Shown: in pieces, positions 1 through 8,984 of the stretch
Numbering within the stretch: the first letter of the stretch is position 1
Layout: the number at the start of each line of letters is the position of its first letter
DNA from: SVTX01 sp964629615
Lineage (GTDB): Bacteria; Bacillota; Clostridia; Oscillospirales; CAG-272
Direction of reading: 5' to 3'
DNA: 64,000 bases
NCBI GenBank assembly: GCA_964629615.1
Contig: CAZVUD010000001.1
Location: 90,042-154,041 of the forward strand
The notes under the pieces: generated by a model
What the model was told of the DNA's origin: nothing
Seen by the model: only the letters and a program-made list of their open reading frames with translations
Databases searched by the model: none
Program-made: the position numbers and the translations under genes

Positions 1-576
1 ATCTATGTACGTATAGTTTTCCTGCACGAACATTTCGTAATCCTTCTTATATTCCGCAAAGGTGGACATGAATGGGAAGACCTTATCCGTATCATCATAA
101 TCATATATAAGCACATCATACGCACCCGATGCATCTCCGATGCACTTGACATCGCTCGTTTGCACCTGACCTGTATATGGGTCGGCGTAATACGGCAAGA
201 TAAATTTGTTTACTGTCGGCTCTATATGCACCTGATACAGCTCCATATCCGATCTTTCAAAGACAAAGCTCGGAAGATATGATGCCGAATACTTGTTTTT
301 TAAAAGCTTGTCGTATTCTACAGCATTGCTTGACCAATTCTTTCCGTTGTAATCTCCAAAGCTCTGTGTCTTGAAGTATACATTGCCAAGATCATGATCA
401 CTGCTTATTTTATAAAGTACAAGGTCCTTACTGCTGTTCAGCTTTCCGTTATAGTAGCTTTCTTCCGTGTCGCTCTCCTGTGCAAAAAGGAATATTATGC
501 CAAGCATTGCGGCGGCTGTAAGCACTGTAACGGACAAAATTATGCAGATAAAGCCCACGATTTTTGATCTTTTCAT
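1..576 (-). CDS. Transglutaminase-like membrane/secreted protein, partial (3' end beyond window)
   Basis: The gene starts at the ATG complementary to 574-576 and runs off the left edge, giving 192 residues. It opens with a basic stretch and one hydrophobic segment (about residues 5-30) that acts as a signal anchor, so the rest should be outside the membrane. The exported part ends in a Y..FVQENYTYID stretch like the segment that precedes the core of many bacterial transglutaminase-like proteins. The catalytic Cys-His-Asp core would lie beyond the edge, so the family call is inference. It lies 35 bp downstream of the AAA+ gene on the same strand and looks like the last visible gene of that operon. 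MoxR/AAA+ ATPases often neighbour transglutaminase-like proteins, which supports the guess. Confidence 0.55.
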   Translation of the reverse strand, partial: MKRSKIVGFICIILSVTVLTAAAMLGIIFLFAQESDTEESYYNGKLNSSKDLVLYKISSDHDLGNVYFKTQSFGDYNGKNWSSNAVEYDKLLKNKYSASYLPSFVFERSDMELYQVHIEPTVNKFILPYYADPYTGQVQTSDVKCIGDASGAYDVLIYDYDDTDKVFPFMSTFAEYKKDYEMFVQENYTYID

Positions 577-611
577 AATAATGATTCTCTTTTATCCATG
601 GTTTGTTTATA

Positions 612-1698
612 TTACGTATTTCTGAGTATCCTTGATATATGCTCACGAGAAAGCGGCATTGCATCCTCGCCGAACAATTCATCCATAAATGTGATGAGTC
701 CGTCTGCGGAATTCTTTAAATATATGGGGTTTTGCGTTTCCAGCTTTCGTATTACCTTCTTTGAAAGAATGTCGTCCAGAGCCTCAAGCTCATCTCCTCC
801 ACAGCTGATATATACCGGCACATATTCAAGTATCTGCTTCATTATTCTGTTTCCGAAGGTTATATGGAAATTCTCTTTCAGATATTCGTCAAGCTCCTTG
901 AGCCTGTTTCGGTTTCTGCGGCTTATGCTGTAGCGGCGTATCGCATCATTTGTGAGATGCCTGAACTGCTCTGCCGATATTTTCAAGCCGCGGCTTTTTT
1001 CTGCTCTGAAGCTCTCTGCCTTGCTGTCAAGATCAAGTATCATTGCTCTGTCATATACCTTATCGGATATGGCAAATGTAGAGTCGTCGTTGTTTGCCGT
1101 ACCGATGAACCACATATTATCGGGCAATCTCATTCTGCCGTCCAAAAGTCCTATCGGGTCATTTTCCCAGACATCCGACACGACATCTATATATCTTTCG
1201 TCGGGATCCGGCAATTCAAGCAAGGAAAGAAATTCGGCAAAGTAATATTCCACTCTTGCTATATTCATTTCGTCAAGCACGGTAACATACATATCACCGC
1301 TGTAATTTGCCTCATACATCTTGCGAAGCAAGAGGGTCTCATTGAATTTTTTTGTGAATTCATTATAATATCCTACAAGGTCCGTGCGTTCCTTCCACAT
1401 GGGCTGTACGGGTATTACGACAGACGGATTGTCTGTAAACAGACCGAATGCATGTGCAAGCGAGGTCTTACCTGTTCCTGACATTCCCTGCAATATTATG
1501 AGCTTTGACACAGCCATACCCGATATAAATTTCCTTATATCCGACATTCTGTAATACAGCCCGAGCCTTGATGCCGCAAAGCTCCTGAATTCTGTGCACA
1601 GCTCTTCAAGGCTACTGCATTCATCATATCTCTTATGTCCGTAATTCTCTTTGTTTCGGTCTATATTTGACAGCATGCAAAATCGCTCGCCGCTGTCT
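612..1698 (-). repeat. Exact 1087-bp repeat, copy A
   Basis: Bases 612-1698 are identical to 3725-4811. The match begins at the stop codon of each ATPase gene and ends within the linker codons just before the AAA+ domain. Flanking bases diverge at once on both sides. Perfect identity including silent sites points to a very recent duplication or gene conversion. Confidence 0.9.
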
Positions 1699-1955
1699 TG
1701 ATCCTGCAAGGACGGCGCATCGGGATCGTCCTTGCGCGGCACTTCCTTTTGCGGTCTTGCATAAAACATTGCAAACACAAGGCATATGAGCATTATCGGT
1801 ATGAGCAGTAAGAGCACTATAAGGAACACCACCGTTCCCGAGCCAAGCAATCCCTGCCTGTCCGCCGCGCTCATTATCATGTAAGCCAATATTCCCTCCA
1901 TGAGAAGTGCCAACACGGCAAGCAGTATTTTTTTTAAGGTCGTTTTTTTCTTCAT
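612..1955 (-). CDS. Membrane-anchored McrB-like AAA+ ATPase/GTPase, copy A
   Basis: This is a 447-aa protein. Two hydrophobic segments (about residues 8-30 and 40-66) are followed by a charged linker and a cytoplasmic AAA+ domain. The Walker A is GMSGTGKT (157-164) and the Walker B is VLDEMN (226-231), followed by an F.EFLSLLE helix typical of McrB/dynein-type AAA_5 domains. GTANNDD (285-291) fits the NxxD nucleotide-specificity motif of McrB GTPases. The last 361 residues are identical to those of the protein at 3725..5029 and are encoded by identical DNA, while the membrane N-termini differ. It probably remodels a partner at the membrane; the DUF2357 protein directly upstream is the obvious candidate. 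Substrate is unknown, and MoxR-like chaperone or restriction-like roles are both possible. Confidence 0.8.
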   Translation of the reverse strand: MKKKTTLKKILLAVLALLMEGILAYMIMSAADRQGLLGSGTVVFLIVLLLLIPIMLICLVFAMFYARPQKEVPRKDDPDAPSLQDQDSGERFCMLSNIDRNKENYGHKRYDECSSLEELCTEFRSFAASRLGLYYRMSDIRKFISGMAVSKLIILQGMSGTGKTSLAHAFGLFTDNPSVVIPVQPMWKERTDLVGYYNEFTKKFNETLLLRKMYEANYSGDMYVTVLDEMNIARVEYYFAEFLSLLELPDPDERYIDVVSDVWENDPIGLLDGRMRLPDNMWFIGTANNDDSTFAISDKVYDRAMILDLDSKAESFRAEKSRGLKISAEQFRHLTNDAIRRYSISRRNRNRLKELDEYLKENFHITFGNRIMKQILEYVPVYISCGGDELEALDDILSKKVIRKLETQNPIYLKNSADGLITFMDELFGEDAMPLSREHISRILRNT

Positions 1956-2017
1956 ATTATCAACACCGCCGATATCTGTATTTTTTGCAGCTGTAAGCTA
2001 TGTGCAAAAGTTGTAAC

Positions 2018-3700
2018 TCAGTCCTTATGCTTCAGATTGTCTATACTTAATATATCTCGTCTTATGCGCTTTTTGGTCTTTTTCCACTCTCTGCCGAAAA
2101 AGCGTTCAAACGCCGCAAATTCCGCTTCAAGCATCTTGAAGCTCTCCTCGTCAGTAAAGCTGTCATCATCAGGCATCTCGCCGTTTTTGTACATATAGGA
2201 ATGTATCCTTGCGTCACAAAGGCGCTTTTGCTCGCAAAGGCTATCATATCTTTCATTCAGCTCCTTCATCTCTTCTTCCAGCTTTTCTTTTTCAGATATG
2301 ATATATTGCACCTTTTCTTCATACATTTCCTTCATGCGATGCATGTTTTCCTTTGAAAGATCGCATTCCGAGGCATATCTGCTGATAGCCTCCTGCTTCT
2401 CGCTCTCCTTCTCGGCACATATCTCCGAAAGCCTGCCCTCATAAGACGCGCTTATATTCTCCATTTCCTTTGCATGAGCCGCCTCTATATCTGACACGCG
2501 GGCATCAAACTCGCCTGCATCCTTCATAAGTGCTTTTATACGCTCTTGCAATACAAGCTCGCCCTCCTTAAGTCTTACCATCTCATCTCTCATAGGCTCG
2601 ACATCCGATGCCTTTTGAGAGAGCATATTTATAAGTCCCTCGGTTTCAAGAACATATTCCTCCGGGCTTACCCCCGAGCTTCCGATCTTGCGACGTATGG
2701 CTTCTATGCGCTCTTGTTTTTTTTGCTCCTCCGCTTGCCTGCGCGCATTCTCTTCCTTTTCATACGACAGCTTAAGCTGATCCTTTATTCCGAGCCCATA
2801 CTCATACGCAAGGAAGGCAAGTGCAGATGTTATATGTGCAATATCAGCCTTAGCATCTTTGTCTGCAAGGGATATCTCTGTATTTTCATACCTGATGCTG
2901 TATCCGTCGCCGACATATGCGATGATATAATCATACAGAGCCACTGCCCCCTTGAAATTATTGTCCATACGCAGTATGTTGGTCTTTGTAACGGGCGGAC
3001 GCAAAAGCGGCACCTTTGCCTGCATCTCCATAAGGGGCGTGGATATGAGAGAATGTATCATCTTTTGTATAAGACCTATGCGGTCTATTATATCCTTGGC
3101 ACCGCTGTGGGAGCACATATATTTGTCATACGGAATACTGTCTGAAAGATCAAACGTATAGGACAGCACCCTGTTTTCTATCTTCACTCTGTCAGTGAAT
3201 GTGAGCTTGCCGTCATATTTATTTACAGCATCAAGTATCTTATCATATCTGACAGATACAAAATCGCGCAGATACACAAGAAGCATATATAAAAATCTGT
3301 TCTCATACACGGTATGATCGTTCGTGCGCTCAACGGAATAGAGCTTATCAGGCATCATGTCGCCATTGTCTGTCTTGCGTGTAAAAAGATTGCTGTGGCG
3401 CTCAAGGTGCACGACAGACTCCTTGGACACAGACTTCACCTTTTCTATCGGCAACACCTCACCATTTGAATGTATGAACTGTCTTTCCTCATGTATCGCT
3501 TTTTCTATAAAGACAAGCCCCTTTTCTATCTCACGCACCCACTCTTCATCTATCTCGCATACACCGCGCGTAACGGTTATACCGCCATGCCCGTTATCAG
3601 ACGCAGATATGGCTTTTTCAAGCTTTTCCGCTTCTCTGTTTTCTTTTATAAGCTCGCGACTCTCAAGGAGAGCGCGGTAGTATACACCATGCTGATTCAT
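2018..3700 (-). CDS. DUF2357 (McrC-like N-terminal) protein with long coiled coil, no nuclease domain
   Basis: This is a 560-aa soluble protein. Residues about 45-300 match the DUF2357 pattern: a W..EIE.GL..I..A segment near 54-68, LPIEKVK (83-89), and the diagnostic YENRF (132-136) followed by a hydrophobic helix. Residues about 305-490 are a long Glu/Lys/Arg-rich coiled coil. The tail is very basic (REWKKTKKRIRR). DUF2357 is related to the N-terminal part of McrC, the McrB partner, but no PD-(D/E)XK nuclease is visible. The start has an AAAGGA ribosome site. The gene sits exactly between the two near-identical McrB-like ATPases, so an McrB/McrC-style complex is likely; the target is unknown. 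Confidence 0.7.
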   Translation of the reverse strand: MNQHGVYYRALLESRELIKENREAEKLEKAISASDNGHGGITVTRGVCEIDEEWVREIEKGLVFIEKAIHEERQFIHSNGEVLPIEKVKSVSKESVVHLERHSNLFTRKTDNGDMMPDKLYSVERTNDHTVYENRFLYMLLVYLRDFVSVRYDKILDAVNKYDGKLTFTDRVKIENRVLSYTFDLSDSIPYDKYMCSHSGAKDIIDRIGLIQKMIHSLISTPLMEMQAKVPLLRPPVTKTNILRMDNNFKGAVALYDYIIAYVGDGYSIRYENTEISLADKDAKADIAHITSALAFLAYEYGLGIKDQLKLSYEKEENARRQAEEQKKQERIEAIRRKIGSSGVSPEEYVLETEGLINMLSQKASDVEPMRDEMVRLKEGELVLQERIKALMKDAGEFDARVSDIEAAHAKEMENISASYEGRLSEICAEKESEKQEAISRYASECDLSKENMHRMKEMYEEKVQYIISEKEKLEEEMKELNERYDSLCEQKRLCDARIHSYMYKNGEMPDDDSFTDEESFKMLEAEFAAFERFFGREWKKTKKRIRRDILSIDNLKHKD

Positions 3701-3724
3701 AAGATCATTCCTTTAACTGCATTT

Positions 3725-4811
3725 TTACGTATTTCTGAGTATCCTTGATATATGCTCACGAGAAAGCGGCATTGCATCCTCGCCGAACAATTCATCCATA
3801 AATGTGATGAGTCCGTCTGCGGAATTCTTTAAATATATGGGGTTTTGCGTTTCCAGCTTTCGTATTACCTTCTTTGAAAGAATGTCGTCCAGAGCCTCAA
3901 GCTCATCTCCTCCACAGCTGATATATACCGGCACATATTCAAGTATCTGCTTCATTATTCTGTTTCCGAAGGTTATATGGAAATTCTCTTTCAGATATTC
4001 GTCAAGCTCCTTGAGCCTGTTTCGGTTTCTGCGGCTTATGCTGTAGCGGCGTATCGCATCATTTGTGAGATGCCTGAACTGCTCTGCCGATATTTTCAAG
4101 CCGCGGCTTTTTTCTGCTCTGAAGCTCTCTGCCTTGCTGTCAAGATCAAGTATCATTGCTCTGTCATATACCTTATCGGATATGGCAAATGTAGAGTCGT
4201 CGTTGTTTGCCGTACCGATGAACCACATATTATCGGGCAATCTCATTCTGCCGTCCAAAAGTCCTATCGGGTCATTTTCCCAGACATCCGACACGACATC
4301 TATATATCTTTCGTCGGGATCCGGCAATTCAAGCAAGGAAAGAAATTCGGCAAAGTAATATTCCACTCTTGCTATATTCATTTCGTCAAGCACGGTAACA
4401 TACATATCACCGCTGTAATTTGCCTCATACATCTTGCGAAGCAAGAGGGTCTCATTGAATTTTTTTGTGAATTCATTATAATATCCTACAAGGTCCGTGC
4501 GTTCCTTCCACATGGGCTGTACGGGTATTACGACAGACGGATTGTCTGTAAACAGACCGAATGCATGTGCAAGCGAGGTCTTACCTGTTCCTGACATTCC
4601 CTGCAATATTATGAGCTTTGACACAGCCATACCCGATATAAATTTCCTTATATCCGACATTCTGTAATACAGCCCGAGCCTTGATGCCGCAAAGCTCCTG
4701 AATTCTGTGCACAGCTCTTCAAGGCTACTGCATTCATCATATCTCTTATGTCCGTAATTCTCTTTGTTTCGGTCTATATTTGACAGCATGCAAAATCGCT
4801 CGCCGCTGTCT
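3725..4811 (-). repeat. Exact 1087-bp repeat, copy B
   Basis: Partner of 612-1698, offset by 3113 bp in direct orientation. The DUF2357 gene lies between the copies, so recombination between them would delete it together with one ATPase core. Confidence 0.9.
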
Positions 4812-5029
4812 GTATTTTTTTCAGCCTCGTCCGACAAAGAGTCCTCATTCGATACGCAGGATCTCTCACCCTTTTTATCCGAAAATATCAAAGACACCGC
4901 TATTACGCCTATCAATGCAAGTATCACGAACACATATAAAATGATCGCGATCTCGGATGTGAGAAAGCTGACAAAGCTGTCTATATTTATATCTGAAAGC
5001 GCCATTGCGCCGCAAAATGATCCTGACAT
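3725..5029 (-). CDS. Membrane-anchored McrB-like AAA+ ATPase/GTPase, copy B
   Basis: This is a 434-aa protein. One hydrophobic segment (about residues 26-50) and an acidic linker precede a AAA+ domain whose last 361 residues are identical to copy A (612..1955), with the same Walker A, Walker B and NxxD motifs. Only the N-terminal 73 residues are different, so the two ATPase cores probably sit at different membrane sites or in different complexes while sharing chemistry. An AGGAG ribosome site lies before the ATG. It is 31 bp downstream of the GH3-like/pseudo-AAA gene and 24 bp upstream of the DUF2357 gene, on one transcript. Confidence 0.8.
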   Translation of the reverse strand: MSGSFCGAMALSDINIDSFVSFLTSEIAIILYVFVILALIGVIAVSLIFSDKKGERSCVSNEDSLSDEAEKNTDSGERFCMLSNIDRNKENYGHKRYDECSSLEELCTEFRSFAASRLGLYYRMSDIRKFISGMAVSKLIILQGMSGTGKTSLAHAFGLFTDNPSVVIPVQPMWKERTDLVGYYNEFTKKFNETLLLRKMYEANYSGDMYVTVLDEMNIARVEYYFAEFLSLLELPDPDERYIDVVSDVWENDPIGLLDGRMRLPDNMWFIGTANNDDSTFAISDKVYDRAMILDLDSKAESFRAEKSRGLKISAEQFRHLTNDAIRRYSISRRNRNRLKELDEYLKENFHITFGNRIMKQILEYVPVYISCGGDELEALDDILSKKVIRKLETQNPIYLKNSADGLITFMDELFGEDAMPLSREHISRILRNT

Positions 5030-5060
5030 TTCTAACTCCTATGTAAAAATTAAGAACTCT

Positions 5061-8000
5061 TTATCTGCAGATCGCCAAAAGCAGATCCTTGCAGGCGTAC
5101 ATGCCGTCTTCTCCGAATATGCCGACAAATACATCTGATATATTTTCTGTATGCGAGCTGTCATTTTTGCCCGATACAGTTATGGCAATGTATGGCAAAA
5201 CTCTTGATGCAAGCGTCCTGTCAAGCGCGCCCGACGTATCCTCACCGCATGCAAGGCATACCGACGAATACTTTTCCATACCGACGCAAAGCTCATTTCC
5301 GAATTTCAGCAAGGCTGTGCGCTTTAAGTAGTCTTCCAATCTGTCTATCTTTTTGAATGCTTCCTCGGGCAAGGCACAGTCGCGCATGCAAGTCTCAAGC
5401 ATATATTCCGCCTGAGCACAAGACAGCTGTATGTGCTCAGATGGCACACCGCCGCTCAAGGATTCCGCAAATGATATCTTAAGTAAGGGTGACGTGTATA
5501 CAAGGCTGTCGGGCAAGTCCTTTACACGAACGCTCGGATCAAGGCAAAGCACCATCCACATATTGTGAGGTATGTATATTTCCTCATCCCTGTATTTTTC
5601 GCCGCTTGCCTCAAATAGGCTCCTGCCCTCAGGATCTCTTGCATATCCCGCAAAGGAAATTATGCCGTCATCTATATGCTCGGTCCTGATCCCCGTAAAT
5701 GATATCATATGTATTGCATTCTTATTGCTTTTCGCACGCTTTAACATATCTATCACAGCACCGTCGCGCTCATCCTGTGAGAGCGCACCTGCGTCACATG
5801 TCCTGCCGTTCTTATCAAGGCAGAAATAATCGCACAAAAGCTGTGATATTCTTTCACTCTGGTGTCCCTCACCGCGCAAAATGATCATTTTTGAGGAAAA
5901 AAACGCCGATATCAGATCTGTAAGCATCTCGTGTGAGAGCTTTATACCCTTTGATGCGGCAAATGAGGTCAGATCCTTCCTTACAGCATCTATATTAAGG
6001 CTCTTGTCTATCTCTCGCATGCAGTCATCATCGCTCTGCATATCGTCATCATCCTCGATGTCGCCATCTTCCGTATCATCCGAAAACAAGCTTTCGATCA
6101 ATGGCTCACCTAATATTTTCGCATCTGCAAAGCCCTTTGCTTTTTCAGCGTCCACAGCCTTTCTTTCAGCCTCAAGTGCCTTTTGCCTGTCAAAAAAGTC
6201 AAGGGCAAACATGCATATGGCGGCAATTGCAAGAATTACGGCTACGACAGTTACAAGTGTAGTATCTGCCTGCGATAAAGACGCAAACACAAAGAGAACT
6301 ATTGCCAGCAAGAGCGCACCTGCGCCAAACACTTTATTTCTTATCTCTTTTTTCATAGAATTACGAACTTCCTCCAATTTAAAATAATGGGAATCTATAT
6401 TGCTCACATGTGCGAAATATTCACTTTCATCGCGCGTGTCAGGCAGTATGGACACGCCCGACATTACAGTAGTGCAGCTCATCTCACTAACCCGTGAGCA
6501 CGGCAGGACAGAAATGGTATATTTGCCTGATTCCAAAAGAAATCTGCCGCTTTTCTCGTCGTAGACCTCGTCCGCCTTTATGTCTATCTCCACGCTCTTC
6601 TCTTCGCCTGTGCCAAGCTCGATGCGCGCATAGCCGCAAAGCACTCTCTTTGGTCGCATGACAGCAGAGCTGTGCGAGCTTATATACACAAATACAGAGT
6701 CGCACCCGTGCTTGCCGCTGTTTTTTACGCAAAATCTGACCTTGCCGTTTTCAAATGTCAAGCCCAAATATTTAAATTTTGAATATGTCATGCCTTCGCC
6801 GAATGCACAGCCGACAGGTATTCCCTCACGCTCGTAATATTTATAGCCTGTAAATCTTCCGATCCTGAGTCCTGCCTCGCGCCTTAATTCCCCGATGCTC
6901 TTACCTCCGCTTACCGCATCTGAATGCATGGATGATACGACTCTGCCCGACGGGCATATATCTCCAAATATCACATCCACCGCCGCCAAAGCGCCTTCCT
7001 TTATATTCAGCGGTGCTAAGAGAAGTCCGCTATATCCGTCGGCAAAGCTTATATCCGATGTACATCCGCATCCGAGCACTATCACCGTCTTATTTCTGTA
7101 AGGGCGAAGTGCGTCCGCAAGCACCTCCGCTCCTATCGGAAGCCTTTTCTTGCCGTGCTCATATATCGGAATATCGGAATCTGCAAACAAAATCACAACA
7201 TCTGATGATGCGGCAAGCGATACCGCCTCTCTTATCATATCACGGTCTATAGTATCGCCGTCAATCAAATAGCCCTGCCTGTATCCTGAATATTGTCCCT
7301 TGCTCTTTATCCTCTCGCAAGCGGCAGATATCAATCCAAAGTCCGAATCCGACGCATATCCGCCTATGACGCACACTCTCTTGCGCTTTTTTGATATTGG
7401 CAGGATATCATTCTCGTTTTTTATAAGTGCTACAGACGCCGCAGACGCCCTGTATGCAACATCCGACGCATCTATATCGCATCTTATATTTCTCTTGTGT
7501 CGCATATCTTTTATTGTAAGCAAAAGATCCAATACGCGGTCAAGCGCCGCATCAAGTTCGTCGCTTGAGATGACCAGCCCCTTTTCTTTTTCGCGCTCCA
7601 GCTGTCCGTGCGTTATCTTGCCGATCTCAAGATCGTGTGCAAGTGTGTTATATCTCTCATATGCCCGCAGAAGCTCCTCGTACGATCCGCCAAAGCATAT
7701 CTCACCTTTTCGTATGTATCCGACAGTATATCCTTCAGAAATGCCCGTGCGTATGCTGTATCCGAGAGCCATGTCCTTATCGCCAGACACATGGCTTGCA
7801 AATGCATCATTCACCTTCTCATATTCATCCCCAACACTGTCCGCGCGGGTCAATGTAAAGATACATCCTCCTGCCGTTGCGTCCGCATATGGCTTATAGA
7901 TGAGGTCGAACATATCAGAAGCAGAGGGCTCGCTGTCCAGCCATTTAGATCCTTCACGTGACACGTCAAGTCCCATAAAGCCATATGGCATATTTGCCCT

Positions 8001-8363
8001 TTTTGCCTCAACAGCAAACACATGCACCAATGCTGCCGAAATGTATCCATCCTCTGACAGCGCATTATCATGCAGGGATATCTGCGGCTTTAAGACGGGA
8101 AGCATCACGATATCCACTCCGTCGCTGTCCATATCGCGCATAACTATATTTGAGACCTGCCGCGCAAGCTCATTATCACACGACATTGCAAGGCACGCAA
8201 CGCTCGGAAAATGCAAGGAGCAATACTCTTCAAGCATTCCGAACTTTAATTTTGGTATTCCGTATGCTTCAAGCTCTCCGCTTGAAGCATACCCGATATC
8301 TGACAAAAGCTTCAGCTTTGTGGCTTGAGGCATGCTGTCAATTATATTTTTATATCTAAGCAT
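5061..8363 (-). CDS. GH3-like pseudo-glycosidase fused to two membrane helices and a degenerate McrB-like AAA+ domain
   Basis: This is a 1100-aa protein without a signal peptide. Residues 1-290 follow the GH3 barrel order (for example LSEDGYISAALVHVF at 102-116), but the usual KHF and SDW motifs are missing. Residues 300-480 resemble the GH3 C-terminal domain (VALIKNENDILPIS; VIFGDICPSGRV) and 500-620 the fibronectin-like domain (GYKYYE...FGEGMTYSKF). Two membrane helices follow at about 678-697 and 701-724, then an acidic linker. Residues 784-1100 align with the AAA+ domain of the neighbouring ATPases (SFAAS; SKMIILRG; PHNMW; YLK...FGNE; FGEDGM), but the Walker A is GEGHQSER, so nucleotide binding is probably lost. 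Both soluble parts should be cytoplasmic. A scaffold or regulatory role in the ATPase complex is inference. Confidence 0.75.
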   Translation of the reverse strand: MLRYKNIIDSMPQATKLKLLSDIGYASSGELEAYGIPKLKFGMLEEYCSLHFPSVACLAMSCDNELARQVSNIVMRDMDSDGVDIVMLPVLKPQISLHDNALSEDGYISAALVHVFAVEAKRANMPYGFMGLDVSREGSKWLDSEPSASDMFDLIYKPYADATAGGCIFTLTRADSVGDEYEKVNDAFASHVSGDKDMALGYSIRTGISEGYTVGYIRKGEICFGGSYEELLRAYERYNTLAHDLEIGKITHGQLEREKEKGLVISSDELDAALDRVLDLLLTIKDMRHKRNIRCDIDASDVAYRASAASVALIKNENDILPISKKRKRVCVIGGYASDSDFGLISAACERIKSKGQYSGYRQGYLIDGDTIDRDMIREAVSLAASSDVVILFADSDIPIYEHGKKRLPIGAEVLADALRPYRNKTVIVLGCGCTSDISFADGYSGLLLAPLNIKEGALAAVDVIFGDICPSGRVVSSMHSDAVSGGKSIGELRREAGLRIGRFTGYKYYEREGIPVGCAFGEGMTYSKFKYLGLTFENGKVRFCVKNSGKHGCDSVFVYISSHSSAVMRPKRVLCGYARIELGTGEEKSVEIDIKADEVYDEKSGRFLLESGKYTISVLPCSRVSEMSCTTVMSGVSILPDTRDESEYFAHVSNIDSHYFKLEEVRNSMKKEIRNKVFGAGALLLAIVLFVFASLSQADTTLVTVVAVILAIAAICMFALDFFDRQKALEAERKAVDAEKAKGFADAKILGEPLIESLFSDDTEDGDIEDDDDMQSDDDCMREIDKSLNIDAVRKDLTSFAASKGIKLSHEMLTDLISAFFSSKMIILRGEGHQSERISQLLCDYFCLDKNGRTCDAGALSQDERDGAVIDMLKRAKSNKNAIHMISFTGIRTEHIDDGIISFAGYARDPEGRSLFEASGEKYRDEEIYIPHNMWMVLCLDPSVRVKDLPDSLVYTSPLLKISFAESLSGGVPSEHIQLSCAQAEYMLETCMRDCALPEEAFKKIDRLEDYLKRTALLKFGNELCVGMEKYSSVCLACGEDTSGALDRTLASRVLPYIAITVSGKNDSSHTENISDVFVGIFGEDGMYACKDLLLAICR

Positions 8364-8366
8364 ATA

Positions 8367-8984
8367 CTATACCGCCCAAAAAGTTATTTGTAAGCTGTCA
8401 CTCATCGACAGAGACACATATCCTTCTTTTTCGGATATATAGACATAATACGACTTTTCTTCTTTATCAAGCGCCTTTATCGCGGGATATGCCGCGGCTG
8501 CGAGCATTATAAGCACTGCTATTATCGCCAAGACAAAAAGCATAGGAGATCTTACGGTTTTCTTAGACACATACTTATTTTTGCTTTGCTCATCGTCAGA
8601 TCCTGAATATATCCACTCAGTCTGCCTCTCATAAGATACCGTTACTCTGCCGTTTTCACAGCGATATATGCAACCGTTGGCATACGCGCAAACAACGCTT
8701 ACATTTACATCCGCGCACCTGTTGGATATCACGATACCTGTGTCAGGAGAAAATCCACCGCCGACACTTATATGTATATCCCGAAGCTCTATCTCACTTT
8801 TGCTTATCACCTTTCTCGATCGGTCAAGCTCGCACACTGATATGGTTACACCGCACACAGGATAAGGCAGTCGGTTTTCAAGCTTCAGCGCCACGCACTT
8901 CTCTCCTTGGAGCTTTGTGACAGCATACTGCTTTACATATACAAATTCTTTATCTTTCTTTGAAATACTGTATCTGTCACTCAT
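8367..8984 (-). CDS. Single-pass membrane protein of unknown function
   Basis: This is a 205-aa protein. Residues 1-140 are soluble and look beta-rich, with three cysteines that could be structural. One membrane helix lies at about 145-172, followed by a 33-residue tail. There is no signal peptide, so the large N-terminal domain is probably cytoplasmic. It overlaps the upstream membrane gene by 8 bp and ends 3 bp before the GH3-like/pseudo-AAA gene, which suggests translational coupling. I recognise no family. Confidence 0.6.
   Translation of the reverse strand: MSDRYSISKKDKEFVYVKQYAVTKLQGEKCVALKLENRLPYPVCGVTISVCELDRSRKVISKSEIELRDIHISVGGGFSPDTGIVISNRCADVNVSVVCAYANGCIYRCENGRVTVSYERQTEWIYSGSDDEQSKNKYVSKKTVRSPMLFVLAIIAVLIMLAAAAYPAIKALDKEEKSYYVYISEKEGYVSLSMSDSLQITFWAV

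Noticed and set aside
864..1481. 205-aa plus-strand open frame, present again at 3977..4594
   Set aside because: It is antisense to the AAA+ genes, and its apparent conservation only reflects the identical DNA of the 1087-bp repeat. It has no ribosome site.
2018..3700. Calling the 0-11 kb operon a McrBC restriction system
   Set aside because: No nuclease domain is visible, the ATPases are membrane-anchored, and the other genes do not fit restriction.
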